This document shows positions 18,483-25,933 of a DNA stretch of 64,000 nucleotides, in pieces. How positions within the stretch are numbered: the first letter of the stretch is position 1; each line of letters opens with the position of its first letter. The stretch spans positions 1 to 64,000 of the forward strand of contig NZ_BAJR01000018.1 in assembly GCF_000613805.1 (NCBI RefSeq), in the 5' to 3' direction. This DNA is from Phocaeicola paurosaccharolyticus JCM 15092 (lineage in GTDB: Bacteria > Bacteroidota > Bacteroidia > Bacteroidales > Bacteroidaceae). Below the pieces are notes generated by a model. It worked only from the letters and a program-made list of their open reading frames with translations, was not told where the DNA came from and made no database searches. Made by a program: the position numbers and the translations under genes.

Positions 18483-18593
18483 TCAGTGAACAGAAGAATA
18501 TCTTAATGGGGAAACTCCTTTTACAATTTTAAATATACTACTAAAATAGTAAGTATCATCAAATCCAAGAAGAAATGTAATCCGGCTTATCTT
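18483..18593 (-). pseudogene. AraC-family regulator remnant (second HTH)
   Basis: The minus strand encodes KISRITFLLGFDDTYYFS and then SIFKIVKGVSPLRYSS before a TGA (18483-18485). This is the recognition half of an AraC-type DNA-binding domain, with the diagnostic GF.D..YFS..FK...G.SP.RYR spacing. An in-frame stop lies immediately upstream, and no intact AraC reading frame exists in the next 350 bases, so the gene is decayed. Confidence 0.75.
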
Positions 18594-18632
18594 TGATTAC
18601 GCATAATCAATAATTTACGTTCCTTTTTGGGG

Positions 18633-18770
18633 CTATGATCCTATGGAATATAATATCTGAGGATGTGTGCTTTCCTTAATAAATTCATTCAATAGTCTGA
18701 CTCTATCCGGAAGATGGCATGCACCATGTATATGTCTCTTAAATAAAATTACCCAATAGTCTGGCTCCAT
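18633..18770 (-). other. Unidentified 45-codon open stretch in decayed intergenic DNA
   Basis: The 585-bp gap between fumarase and the M28 gene holds the AraC remnant and this open frame (MEPDYWVILFKRHIHGACHL...). Its frame continues upstream for about 14 further codons (SGFIVIKKPFLSS). It may be another part of the same dead regulator, but I do not recognise it. Nothing else identifiable lies in the gap apart from terminator hairpins. Confidence 0.3.
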
Positions 18771-18880
18771 ATAAGAGGAAAGAAATGGTTTTTTAATTAC
18801 AATAAAGCCGGACTACTATTGTATATAGTTCTTATTGACAAAACAAATCTTATTATCGGGTTTCGAGATGGCTTAAAAAT

Positions 18881-18922
18881 AAGCAGAGCCTATCTACTGT
18901 TTTACTAGTCCTATAGGCTCTC
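18881..18922 (-). terminator. Terminator-like hairpin after the M28 peptidase gene
   Basis: A 9-bp stem (18885-18893 with 18914-18922) with a 20-nt loop. On the minus strand it is followed by GCTTATTTTT. It lies 8 bases after the ancestral stop of the M28 gene at 18931. Confidence 0.5.
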
Positions 18923-18930
18923 TATTTCAT

Positions 18931-19944
18931 TAATATTTTGCGTTTGCCAGATTCCACATATTTAGGAATGAGCCTTCGTTATATCCACCACCTTGTTGTA
19001 ATTTATCTTCTCGCTGAGTCGCCAGGCATATGGTAGTCGGCATGTCCGTCGGTGTGATACCATATTATAGGAATACCTGCTTTGGCAAAGCTTCCGTTAT
19101 CACTACCTCCTACAGGATTATCCCATGAACGGTAGTCAGGTTCCAATTGGAGTCTGTAGGTCTCAATATCTTTCTTAAGCCATTCTCCGAAAATAGGCTT
19201 GCTGGCAGTATAGAAATAAACTACATATTTAGGTTTCTGCTCATTTTTGTTTCTTCCAATCATATCGTAGTTAAGATAACCCTTAACCTTGTTAAGCTCA
19301 GGATATGTCATAGTGAAGTAACGTGAACCTAATAGTCCTTTCTCTTCGCCATCCCAGAAAGCAAATATCACAGTTCTTTCAGGTTGTACATCTGTTGCCA
19401 GGAAAGCTCTTGCAACCTGCAGCACGGCAGATACTCCCGACGCATTATCATCAGCGCCATTGTATATCTTGTCGCCTTCAAGATGCTTATCCATTCCGAG
19501 GTGATCGTAATGAGCACCGATAATTATAATCTCATTAGAATTTTTACCATCTATCTTGGCAAGAATATTACGCATTGAAAGTTTCTGGTGTACATCTTCC
19601 TTAAGTATAGCAATAGAGTCAGGATGAATTTGGTATTGTCCTTTTTTCTGTCTCTCTGCGCGGTAAGCATCGAAAGGTTGATCATAGTCGTTGAAAAGAG
19701 GTCTCAGCCCCATCTGTTTAAGAATTGAGATGATATAATCGCCAGCTATCTTTCCACCATTTTCAGAAGCTTCGCGTCCTTGAAGTTGATCAGAAGCAAG
19801 AAAACCAATATGAGCCTCGGCTGTAGCACGGTTAATACTCTCAACACCTTTTTTCTCAGGCAGGCTCTTCTTAGGTGTTGCTGCATGTGTAATAACAGAG
19901 AAAGCCGTCATAAAAAATATAGCAGCAATAAAATAATATCTCAT
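18931..19944 (-). pseudogene. M28-family zinc aminopeptidase, 3' end frameshifted
   Basis: A secreted M28 metallopeptidase that would trim N-terminal residues from peptides in the periplasm. After the signal peptide (MRYYFIAAIFFMTAFSVITHA) the zinc ligands are all present: His/Asp in GAHYDHLG, Asp in NGADDNASG, Glu-Glu in WDGEEKG, Asp in NYDMIGRN and His near the end in DYHMPGD. The intact frame stops at 19003 after 313 residues. The lost tail is readable after two single-base corrections: between 19012/19013 (giving EKINYNKVVDITKA) and between 18971/18972 (giving SFLNMWNLANAKY, stop at 18931). Because the active site is complete, the shortened protein may still fold. It follows rsgA by 16 bases. 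Confidence 0.85.
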
Positions 19945-19960
19945 AATAAAATATGGTTTA

Positions 19961-20893
19961 TTAATAAGCAGCCCTATATTTCCCCTCTTCCTTATCTTCC
20001 AACATGTTCAGGTAGGAGTTATATCTGGACTGGCTTATGTAGTTATCTTCTACAGCTTTGATGACAGCACATCCCGGTTCATGCCTGTGTGTACAGTTAC
20101 CATACTTGCAGTCAACTGAAAATTTGAATATCTCTTTGAAATAGTGACTCATCTCTTCCTCATCCATATCAAAAGAGCCGAATCCTTTTATTCCCGGAGT
20201 ATCTATTATATATCCTTCGCCATCAACAGGGAACATCTCTGAGTATGTAGTGGTATGCATACCTTTGTTGTGCATGACAGATATCTCTCTAGTCTTTTGC
20301 GATTCTTCAGGGAGCATGGCATTAATAAGGGTAGACTTTCCTACTCCGGAGTTGCCGGATAGGAGAGTGACTTTTCCATTAAGTTCTCTATTAATCTCAT
20401 CAAGACCTATGTTCTCTTTTGCAGATATCTTGAAACATTCGTAGCCGATATTTGTGTATAGATTGATGAGGGCATCCATATAGTTCACCTCCTCTTGAGA
20501 GTATCTGTCAACTTTATTGAATATAAGCTTTACAGGCACCCTGTATGCTTCGGCAGAAGCGAGGAAACGGTCTATGAAGGTAGTTGAAGTCTCTGGGTAG
20601 TTTACAGTGACTATGAGCATACACTGGTCGAGGTTTGCAGCAAGTATATGCGACTGTTTGGAAAGATTTGAGGCGCGGCGTACAATATAGTTTTTCCTAT
20701 CTTCAATTTCAGTAATGAAAGCGGCATTGTCATTGTTGTCAACAATCTGGACGTAATCGCCCACTACCACAGGATTAGTACTTTTGATACCTTTGAGTCG
20801 GAAGTTTCCTTTGATTTTACACTCAACATATCTTCCATCGTCGGTCTTTACAAGATACCAGCTTCCGGTGTTTTTTATAACAAGTCCTCTCAT
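19961..20893 (-). CDS. rsgA: Small ribosomal subunit biogenesis GTPase RsgA
   Basis: A 310-residue circularly permuted GTPase that checks late 30S maturation. An N-terminal OB-fold comes first (residues 1-70, [25 protein letters not shown]). The permuted G domain follows in order G4 (FNKVD), G1 ([13 protein letters not shown]), G2 (HTTTYSE) and G3 (IDTPGIKGF). The C-terminal zinc finger has Cys and His ligands in [16 protein letters not shown]. The gene is in a unit frr-rsgA-M28, 25 bases after the frr stop. Confidence 0.96.
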   Translation of the reverse strand: MRGLVIKNTGSWYLVKTDDGRYVECKIKGNFRLKGIKSTNPVVVGDYVQIVDNNDNAAFITEIEDRKNYIVRRASNLSKQSHILAANLDQCMLIVTVNYPETSTTFIDRFLASAEAYRVPVKLIFNKVDRYSQEEVNYMDALINLYTNIGYECFKISAKENIGLDEINRELNGKVTLLSGNSGVGKSTLINAMLPEESQKTREISVMHNKGMHTTTYSEMFPVDGEGYIIDTPGIKGFGSFDMDEEEMSHYFKEIFKFSVDCKYGNCTHRHEPGCAVIKAVEDNYISQSRYNSYLNMLEDKEEGKYRAAY

Positions 20894-20918
20894 CTATTGT
20901 ATTTCGCGCCTCAAATTA

Positions 20919-21479
20919 TTATACTGTCATAATTTCTTTATCTTTCTCAGCAAGCAAATCATCAATCTTCTTGATGTACTTGTCGTGAACTTTCTGAAGT
21001 TTTTCTTCACCGTTCTTCTGCTCATCTTCAGGCATGCCGTCTTTTACAGCTTTCTTAAGGATGTCGATAGCATCGCGGCGAGCATTGCGCACACTTACTT
21101 TAGCAGTTTCACCTTCGCTCTTGCACTGTTTAGCAAGTTGTTTACGTCTTTCTTCTGTCAGAGGAGGAATACCTATTCTGATAATCTCTCCATTGTTTTC
21201 AGGCGTGATGCCAAGATCGGAATCGATGATAGCTTTTTCGATAGCGCGAAACATATTTTTATCCCAAGGCTTGATAGCGATACTTCTAGCATCGGGTGTA
21301 GATACAGCGGCTACGTTGTTGATAGGAACCATACTTCCGTATGAATCAACGCGGATTCCGTCGATAAGGCGTGTGCTGGCTTTTCCTGCACGGATATGAG
21401 CCAATGATTCTTCAAGATACATAATGGCCATGTCCATTTTTTCTTGAGCCTCTTCAAGGCAAGTCTTAACGTCTGTCAT
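20919..21479 (-). CDS. frr: Ribosome recycling factor
   Basis: A 186-residue factor that, with EF-G, dismantles the post-termination ribosome. It shows the family signatures [40 protein letters not shown] and [23 protein letters not shown]. The C-terminal helix of the three-helix bundle contains [17 protein letters not shown]. Length is standard. It is first in the frr-rsgA-M28 unit with a TACTTTTG promoter box 52 bases upstream. Confidence 0.97.
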   Translation of the reverse strand: MTDVKTCLEEAQEKMDMAIMYLEESLAHIRAGKASTRLIDGIRVDSYGSMVPINNVAAVSTPDARSIAIKPWDKNMFRAIEKAIIDSDLGITPENNGEIIRIGIPPLTEERRKQLAKQCKSEGETAKVSVRNARRDAIDILKKAVKDGMPEDEQKNGEEKLQKVHDKYIKKIDDLLAEKDKEIMTV

Positions 21480-21531
21480 ATAATTATATTATTTAGTATG
21501 AGCTTTATTTATACGAATCGAATTGTAGAAA

Positions 21532-21539
21532 CAAAAGTA
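21532..21539 (-). promoter_or_regulatory. Promoter -7 box of the frr unit
   Basis: The minus strand reads TACTTTTG, with a TTG about 20 bases further upstream (21560-21562). Confidence 0.6.
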
Positions 21540-21607
21540 AAACAATTTTTGATTATCTGCAATATAGAGCTTTGTCGATTATTATACTAATGCTTTACCT
21601 TTTTTTA

Positions 21608-21637
21608 TTTGATGCTGTTGTAAAAGTTGTAAATTTG
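21608..21637 (+). promoter_or_regulatory. Promoter of the histidine-phosphatase gene
   Basis: TTTG at 21608-21611 and TAAATTTG at 21630-21637 are separated by 18 bases, close to the Bacteroidetes consensus TTTG-N19-TAnnTTTG. The ATG at 21661 follows 23 bases later, which rules out the GTG at 21640 as a likely start. Confidence 0.75.
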
Positions 21638-21660
21638 TAGTGGTAGAAAGATTTAAAAGA

Positions 21661-22176
21661 ATGATTACACTATATCTTGTCCGACATGGACAAACAAAAG
21701 AGAATTTAGAGAGGATATTTCAAGGGCATCTTCCTGGTACATTGACTGAGGAGGGTATTGAACAGGCTAAGCAATTGCGTGAAGAGTTGAAAGATATTAA
21801 ATTCGATTCTATAATATGCAGCGACTTGCAAAGGGCTGTAGATACTGTTGATATTCTATTAGATGGAGAAGAGGTTGAATATTACCGCACTGAACTTCTA
21901 AGAGAGGTAAACTGGGGAAGTTGGACTGGCATGCTGATAAAAGATGTTGATATAAAAAATCTTCCATCGGATGTTGAGACACAAGAGATGCTTTATGAAC
22001 GTGCCGGGGATTTTGTGAAGTACCTTAAGAAGAACTATGACGGCACTATCCTGGCAGTAGGACATGGACTTATAAATCGTGCCATTCAGGCAAACATTCA
22101 AGATATACCGCTTAGCAATATACGTACTATAGAGAGGGTAAGTAATTGCGAAGTCCGCAAGTTTATTATTAGATAG
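21661..22176 (+). CDS. Histidine phosphatase family protein
   Basis: A 171-residue phosphoglycerate-mutase-like phosphatase. The catalytic motif LVRHGQT is near residues 6-12, and the conserved Arg is in SDLQRAVDT. The acidic catalytic residue lies in LREVNWGSWTG and the second His in ILAVGHGLINR. The small size and sequence suggest a broad phosphatase of the GpmB/CobC type; no neighbouring pathway fixes the substrate. It is a single-gene unit with a good promoter, and ends facing pyrH across a 20-bp inverted repeat. Confidence 0.88.
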   Translation: MITLYLVRHGQTKENLERIFQGHLPGTLTEEGIEQAKQLREELKDIKFDSIICSDLQRAVDTVDILLDGEEVEYYRTELLREVNWGSWTGMLIKDVDIKNLPSDVETQEMLYERAGDFVKYLKKNYDGTILAVGHGLINRAIQANIQDIPLSNIRTIERVSNCEVRKFIIR

Positions 22177-22196
22177 AAAAAGATCCATACTTAATT

Positions 22197-22243
22197 TGAA
22201 CTGACCCCCAAAAGTTTTTGTCTAACTTTTGGGGGTCAGTTCA
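22197..22243. repeat. Perfect 20-bp inverted repeat between convergent genes
   Basis: TGAACTGACCCCCAAAAGTT (22197-22216) is exactly complementary to 22224-22243 across a 7-nt loop. It could serve as a bidirectional terminator, although no T run follows on either side. Its TGA...TCA ends and C-run pattern also recall terminal repeats of IS3-type elements, so a minimal element remnant is possible. Confidence 0.75.
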
Positions 22244-22254
22244 TCCTTTTCTTA

Positions 22255-22965
22255 TTAGTTGTGTACAAAAGTACCTATGTTTTCTTCGTTGATCACTTTC
22301 TTCAAGTTACCTACTGTATCCATATCGAATACTATAATAGGAAGATTGTTCTCCTTACACATACATGTAGCTGTGAGATCCATCACTTTTAGTCCTCTAC
22401 TTAGTACTTCATCGTAAGTTATATCATCGAATTTTGTAGCAGTGGGGTCTTTCTCAGGATCGGCAGTATAAATACCATCAACTCGTGTTCCCTTTAACAT
22501 TACATCTGCTTCAATCTCTATACCTCTAAGTGAAGAGCCTGTATCAGTAGTAAAAAATGGGTTACCTGTACCTGCAGATAATATGGCAACAGCACCGCTT
22601 TCCATTGCTTCAATAGCTTTCCACTTGCTGTAGAACTCACCGATAGGTTCCATTCTTACGGCAGTAAGGACTTTAGTTTTTACCCCTTCAACTTCGAGTG
22701 CAGAACTAAGACCAAGACTGTTGATTACTGTAGCCAACATACCCATCTGATCGCCTTTTACTCTGTCAAAACCTTTAGAAGTTCCACTCAGTCCACGGAA
22801 TATATTACCACCACCTATCACAATTCCAATCTGAACTCCCAGATCGTGTATCTCTTTTATCTGTTTAGCATATTCGCCAAGACGCTTTTCGTCTATACCA
22901 TATTGCTTTTCGCCCATCAGACTCTCACCGCTGAGCTTCAATAATATTCTTTTGTACTTAGCCAT
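22255..22965 (-). CDS. pyrH: UMP kinase
   Basis: A 236-residue bacterial UMP kinase of the amino-acid-kinase fold, which converts UMP to UDP in pyrimidine nucleotide synthesis and is usually hexameric. Motifs are RILLKLSGESLMG (7-19), IVIGGGNIFRGL, DQMGMLATVINSLGL, TGNPFFTTDTGSSLR, KGTRVDGIYTADPEKDP and MDLTATCMC. The ATG at 22965 is chosen over 22992 because the promoter box (22990-22997) overlaps the latter. It has its own promoter within the gap to yraN. Confidence 0.96.
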   Translation of the reverse strand: MAKYKRILLKLSGESLMGEKQYGIDEKRLGEYAKQIKEIHDLGVQIGIVIGGGNIFRGLSGTSKGFDRVKGDQMGMLATVINSLGLSSALEVEGVKTKVLTAVRMEPIGEFYSKWKAIEAMESGAVAILSAGTGNPFFTTDTGSSLRGIEIEADVMLKGTRVDGIYTADPEKDPTATKFDDITYDEVLSRGLKVMDLTATCMCKENNLPIIVFDMDTVGNLKKVINEENIGTFVHN

Positions 22966-22989
22966 AATGTAGATAACTTTTATATGCTG

Positions 22990-22997
22990 CAAAAATA
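22990..22997 (-). promoter_or_regulatory. Promoter -7 box of pyrH
   Basis: The minus strand reads TATTTTTG, 24 bases upstream of the chosen ATG. Confidence 0.6.
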
Positions 22998-23013
22998 AGA
23001 TATATTTTTATCT

Positions 23014-23382
23014 CTATCGCCAGATGGGCGGGTAAAATGCATCTTTTATATGATTTATGATAAATGGCTCACTATCTCCGATAACCGAAATTATATCAAA
23101 TCGTACAGAGTTGTCTATCTGAAACAGACGGATATAAGCATCGGCCGAAGATACTATCCTCTTTATCTTACTGTCGACTACTGAATCCTCAGGGTTACCG
23201 AAATTGATATTTCTTCTTGTCTTAACCTCAATGATTACAAGCTCATCTTTATCAAAGGCAATTATATCTAACTCTTTCTTGCCCGATCTCCAGTTACGGT
23301 CCTTAATGATATATCCCTCTTTTTCAAGATATCTGCAGGCAACATCTTCGCCTCTATGTCCAAGTTCATTATGTAATGCCAT
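23014..23382 (-). CDS. YraN/UPF0102 family nuclease-like protein
   Basis: A 122-residue protein with a predicted Holliday-junction-resolvase-like (PD-(D/E)xK) fold. The sequence shows GEDVACRYLEKEGY, then DRNWRSGKKELDIIAFD with the acidic residue of the motif, and ELVIIEVKTRRN carrying the E-x-K. The family's role is not established; a nuclease activity in DNA repair or uptake is inferred from the fold. It precedes pyrH by 48 bases on the same strand. Confidence 0.88.
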   Translation of the reverse strand: MALHNELGHRGEDVACRYLEKEGYIIKDRNWRSGKKELDIIAFDKDELVIIEVKTRRNINFGNPEDSVVDSKIKRIVSSADAYIRLFQIDNSVRFDIISVIGDSEPFIINHIKDAFYPPIWR

Positions 23383-23428
23383 ATTATCTTTTTAAGAAGA
23401 TAAAGATTGTTTTATCTCCATTAGTAAC

Positions 23429-23436
23429 TATTTTTG
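23429..23436 (+). promoter_or_regulatory. Possible promoter -7 box of the deaminase gene
   Basis: TATTTTTG occurs 118 bases before the ATG at 23554. The long leader and absent -33 element make this tentative. Confidence 0.3.
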
Positions 23437-23553
23437 TGCAACATTATACTAGTCAATTCATAAAGTATAAGTTGTTTTTGGTATAACATACAGATATGCT
23501 GAATGAATTTCACTATAAATATATGGATATCAGTAGCTAAAGTTAAATAAAAT

Positions 23554-24000
23554 ATGGAAATTCTAAAAAGAGACGATAATTTTTATATGAAGCAGGCACT
23601 CATTGAAGCTGAAAAAGCTCAGGAGAGAGGAGAGGTTCCGATAGGTGCTGTGGTTGTGTGCAATGGAAATGTTATTGGAAGAGGTCATAACCTTACTGAG
23701 ACACTGCATGATGTGACTGCGCATGCTGAGATGCAAGCTATAACAGCTGCTGCAAATTACCTCGGTGCAAAGTATTTAAATAAATGTACTCTTTATGTTA
23801 CCGTTGAACCGTGTGTGATGTGTGCCGGAGCTATTGGATGGTCTCAGATGGGAAAGGTTGTCTTTGGTACTGAGGATGAAAAACGTGGTTATCAAAGGTT
23901 TGCACCTGATGCACTGCATCCTAAAACAGAAGTAGTAAAAGGTATTATGTGTGAAGAATGTGCAGATATTGTAAAGAAATTCTTCAGAAATAAGAGATAA
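23554..24000 (+). CDS. tadA: tRNA-adenosine deaminase-like nucleoside deaminase
   Basis: A 148-residue zinc deaminase of the TadA group, which converts A34 of tRNA-Arg(ACG) to inosine. Zinc and catalytic motifs are TAHAEMQAI (His and general-base Glu) and EPCVMCAGAIGWSQ (two Cys). VPIGAVVVCNG lies at the N-terminus and KFFRNKR at the C-terminus. Length suits TadA, although some related bacterial paralogues deaminate guanine or other bases. It is a single gene facing DUF4834. Confidence 0.88.
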   Translation: MEILKRDDNFYMKQALIEAEKAQERGEVPIGAVVVCNGNVIGRGHNLTETLHDVTAHAEMQAITAAANYLGAKYLNKCTLYVTVEPCVMCAGAIGWSQMGKVVFGTEDEKRGYQRFAPDALHPKTEVVKGIMCEECADIVKKFFRNKR

Positions 24001-24002
24001 GT

Positions 24003-24281
24003 CTATTTTATATCTTGATAATCAACATACTCTCCCTCATCTTCACTTATTATCTTACTTTTTTGATCTTGAGAGTTACCGTTGGCTCTACTGTCTTCTT
24101 TAGTAGAGCTGTTACCGTATTCGTTATTATCACTTCTAGTATAGGTCTCTCTTCGGCTTGTACGTTTTTTCCCTATACCAAATATCCTTAAGATGCTCGA
24201 TAATATTGTACTGACAAAGACTAAGCCTATAATCACTACAAAAATAATTATGATAAAGATGAATCCTAAAAAACCAAACAT
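24003..24281 (-). CDS. DUF4834 family small membrane protein
   Basis: A 92-residue protein. The first 35 residues form a very hydrophobic membrane segment (MFGFLGFIFIIIIFVVIIGL). A basic patch KKRTSRRE follows, and then a polar, acidic, probably disordered tail ending DEGEYVDYQDIK. I recall this pattern as DUF4834, found next to pssA and psd in Bacteroidales. Function is unknown. Position as third gene of psd-pssA-DUF4834 suggests a membrane role. Confidence 0.7.
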   Translation of the reverse strand: MFGFLGFIFIIIIFVVIIGLVFVSTILSSILRIFGIGKKRTSRRETYTRSDNNEYGNSSTKEDSRANGNSQDQKSKIISEDEGEYVDYQDIK

Positions 24282-24322
24282 ATAATAATTCGTTAATATA
24301 CCATCAAAAAAATCTTTCCAGA

Positions 24323-25036
24323 TTATTGTTTTGAATATCTAGAAGTAATAACTGATAGAATTATATACCACAATATAACTGCTGCAAAACCACTTATTCC
24401 TAAGAATAGAAGAAGAGGAATTGAGACAATAAGGAATATATAACTTATCTTATTTTTTTTCCATGATAGGCTTTTAAATTTAAGAGAGAACATTGGTATC
24501 TCACTTATAAGAAGCCAAGACATGAATATTATTAAAATTATTAGATATAGGGCGTTGAATGAATGTGATATCAGAAAATCGTGACCACCAACAACAAGTG
24601 ATCCCCAAAATAGTGCATTAGCAGGTGTTGGAAGACCTATAAATGATGATGACTGACGAGGGTCAATATTGAACTTTCCTAATCTAAGTGCAGAGAATAC
24701 AGCAATGATAAATGCAAAATAGGGAACTATATCAGATATTGGTAGTAGAAATTCAGGATAGTCTACCTCTTTAAGTAGTGAAAATACAATTGCAGATGGA
24801 GCAAATCCGAAAGTTATATCATCTGCCAATGAATCCAACTCTTTGCCCATTGGGCCTGATACAGATAGTAATCTTGCAAGCATGCCATCGAAAAAGTCGA
24901 ATACAGCTCCAATAATAATGAAAAGAATAGCCATATCGTATTCAGCGTTGAATGCCATTACTGAGGCAATGCAGCCGGAGAATAGATTGCAGCAAGTAAC
25001 TGTATTGGGAATATGGCGTGTTATAGAATTTGCCAT
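24323..25036 (-). CDS. pssA: CDP-diacylglycerol--serine O-phosphatidyltransferase
   Basis: A 237-residue CDP-alcohol phosphatidyltransferase that makes phosphatidylserine from CDP-diacylglycerol and L-serine in the inner membrane. The catalytic motif DG-x2-AR-x8-G-x3-D-x3-D is visible as FFDGMLARLLSVSGPMGKEL followed by DSLAD. About eight hydrophobic helices cover the rest. The N-terminus (RHIPNTVTCCNLFSGC) matches the Bacillus-type PssA group. It starts 11 bases after psd, its downstream enzyme, and cdsA elsewhere in the window supplies its substrate. Confidence 0.95.
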   Translation of the reverse strand: MANSITRHIPNTVTCCNLFSGCIASVMAFNAEYDMAILFIIIGAVFDFFDGMLARLLSVSGPMGKELDSLADDITFGFAPSAIVFSLLKEVDYPEFLLPISDIVPYFAFIIAVFSALRLGKFNIDPRQSSSFIGLPTPANALFWGSLVVGGHDFLISHSFNALYLIILIIFMSWLLISEIPMFSLKFKSLSWKKNKISYIFLIVSIPLLLFLGISGFAAVILWYIILSVITSRYSKQ

Positions 25037-25047
25037 TTTATTATGTT

Positions 25048-25737
25048 TTATGGTTTTAACTTAGCAATGACTGTGTCATTACCTACTGTTGACTGCCCCA
25101 TCTTAACACAAACTTCTGTTCCTAATGGAAGATAGACGTCAACTCGTGAACCGAATTTAATGAATCCCATATGCTCGTCAATGTAGCACTCCTCGCCAAC
25201 TTCTGCATATGTAACAATTCTTCTAGCCATGGCACCTGCAATCTGTCTTGTCAAAACAGTCTGCCCCTCAGGAGTCTTTATGACAATCGTTGATCTTTCA
25301 TTATCTGTGCTGGCTTTAGGTAACCAAGCCTTAAGGAACTTACCGTTGTGGTGAGCAACATATTTTACTACTCCATCCACGGGATACCAATTTGCATGAA
25401 CGTTTACTATGCTCATGAATATAGATATCATTAGTCGGCGGTCATGGAAATACTCATTTTCATCAACTTCTTCAATAACAACAACCCTACCATCAGCAGG
25501 AGCTACAACAATGTTTTCTGTGTCGTGTTCAAATAGTCTGATAGGGCAACGAAAGAAATTTATCATTAATAGATAAATTACAGTGCTTGTGAGAGCCAAG
25601 AAAAAGAATGGAATTTTACAATCAAATAACCAATATATGAATGCATTTACTGCAATAAGCAAAAAAGCACTTGTTATTAATATGCTTGTTCCTTCTCTAT
25701 GTAGTCTTATTTTCTTTAATTTTTTTAGTCGGTTCAT
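25048..25737 (-). CDS. psd: Phosphatidylserine decarboxylase proenzyme
   Basis: A 229-residue short-type phosphatidylserine decarboxylase that makes phosphatidylethanolamine. It has an N-terminal membrane segment (about 15-50), [13 protein letters not shown] and [16 protein letters not shown]. The self-cleavage site is FGS near residue 196-197, which would release a 33-residue alpha chain with a pyruvoyl group. The ATG at 25737 is chosen because it fits the usual start ([14 protein letters not shown]) and because the promoter box at 25762-25769 lies inside the longer frame. It leads the psd-pssA-DUF4834 unit. Confidence 0.95.
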   Translation of the reverse strand: MNRLKKLKKIRLHREGTSILITSAFLLIAVNAFIYWLFDCKIPFFFLALTSTVIYLLMINFFRCPIRLFEHDTENIVVAPADGRVVVIEEVDENEYFHDRRLMISIFMSIVNVHANWYPVDGVVKYVAHHNGKFLKAWLPKASTDNERSTIVIKTPEGQTVLTRQIAGAMARRIVTYAEVGEECYIDEHMGFIKFGSRVDVYLPLGTEVCVKMGQSTVGNDTVIAKLKP

Positions 25738-25761
25738 AATTTTGCGAAACCAAATGTTTGG

Positions 25762-25769
25762 CAAAAATA
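25762..25769 (-). promoter_or_regulatory. Promoter -7 box of psd-pssA
   Basis: The minus strand reads TATTTTTG, 24 bases upstream of the psd ATG. Confidence 0.6.
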
Positions 25770-25933
25770 TATTTAATTTAAAAGCTATGCAAATAAAACG
25801 AAACGGAATTGGATGTTTACAACCCTTTTAAAGAAAAAATAGTTCTCTTTATTTAATTAAAGATTATTCTTATTGCATCTTTTCCTAAAGGAGAGTATCT
25901 TTAAACCAAGTTTTAAAATGAAGAGATAATATT

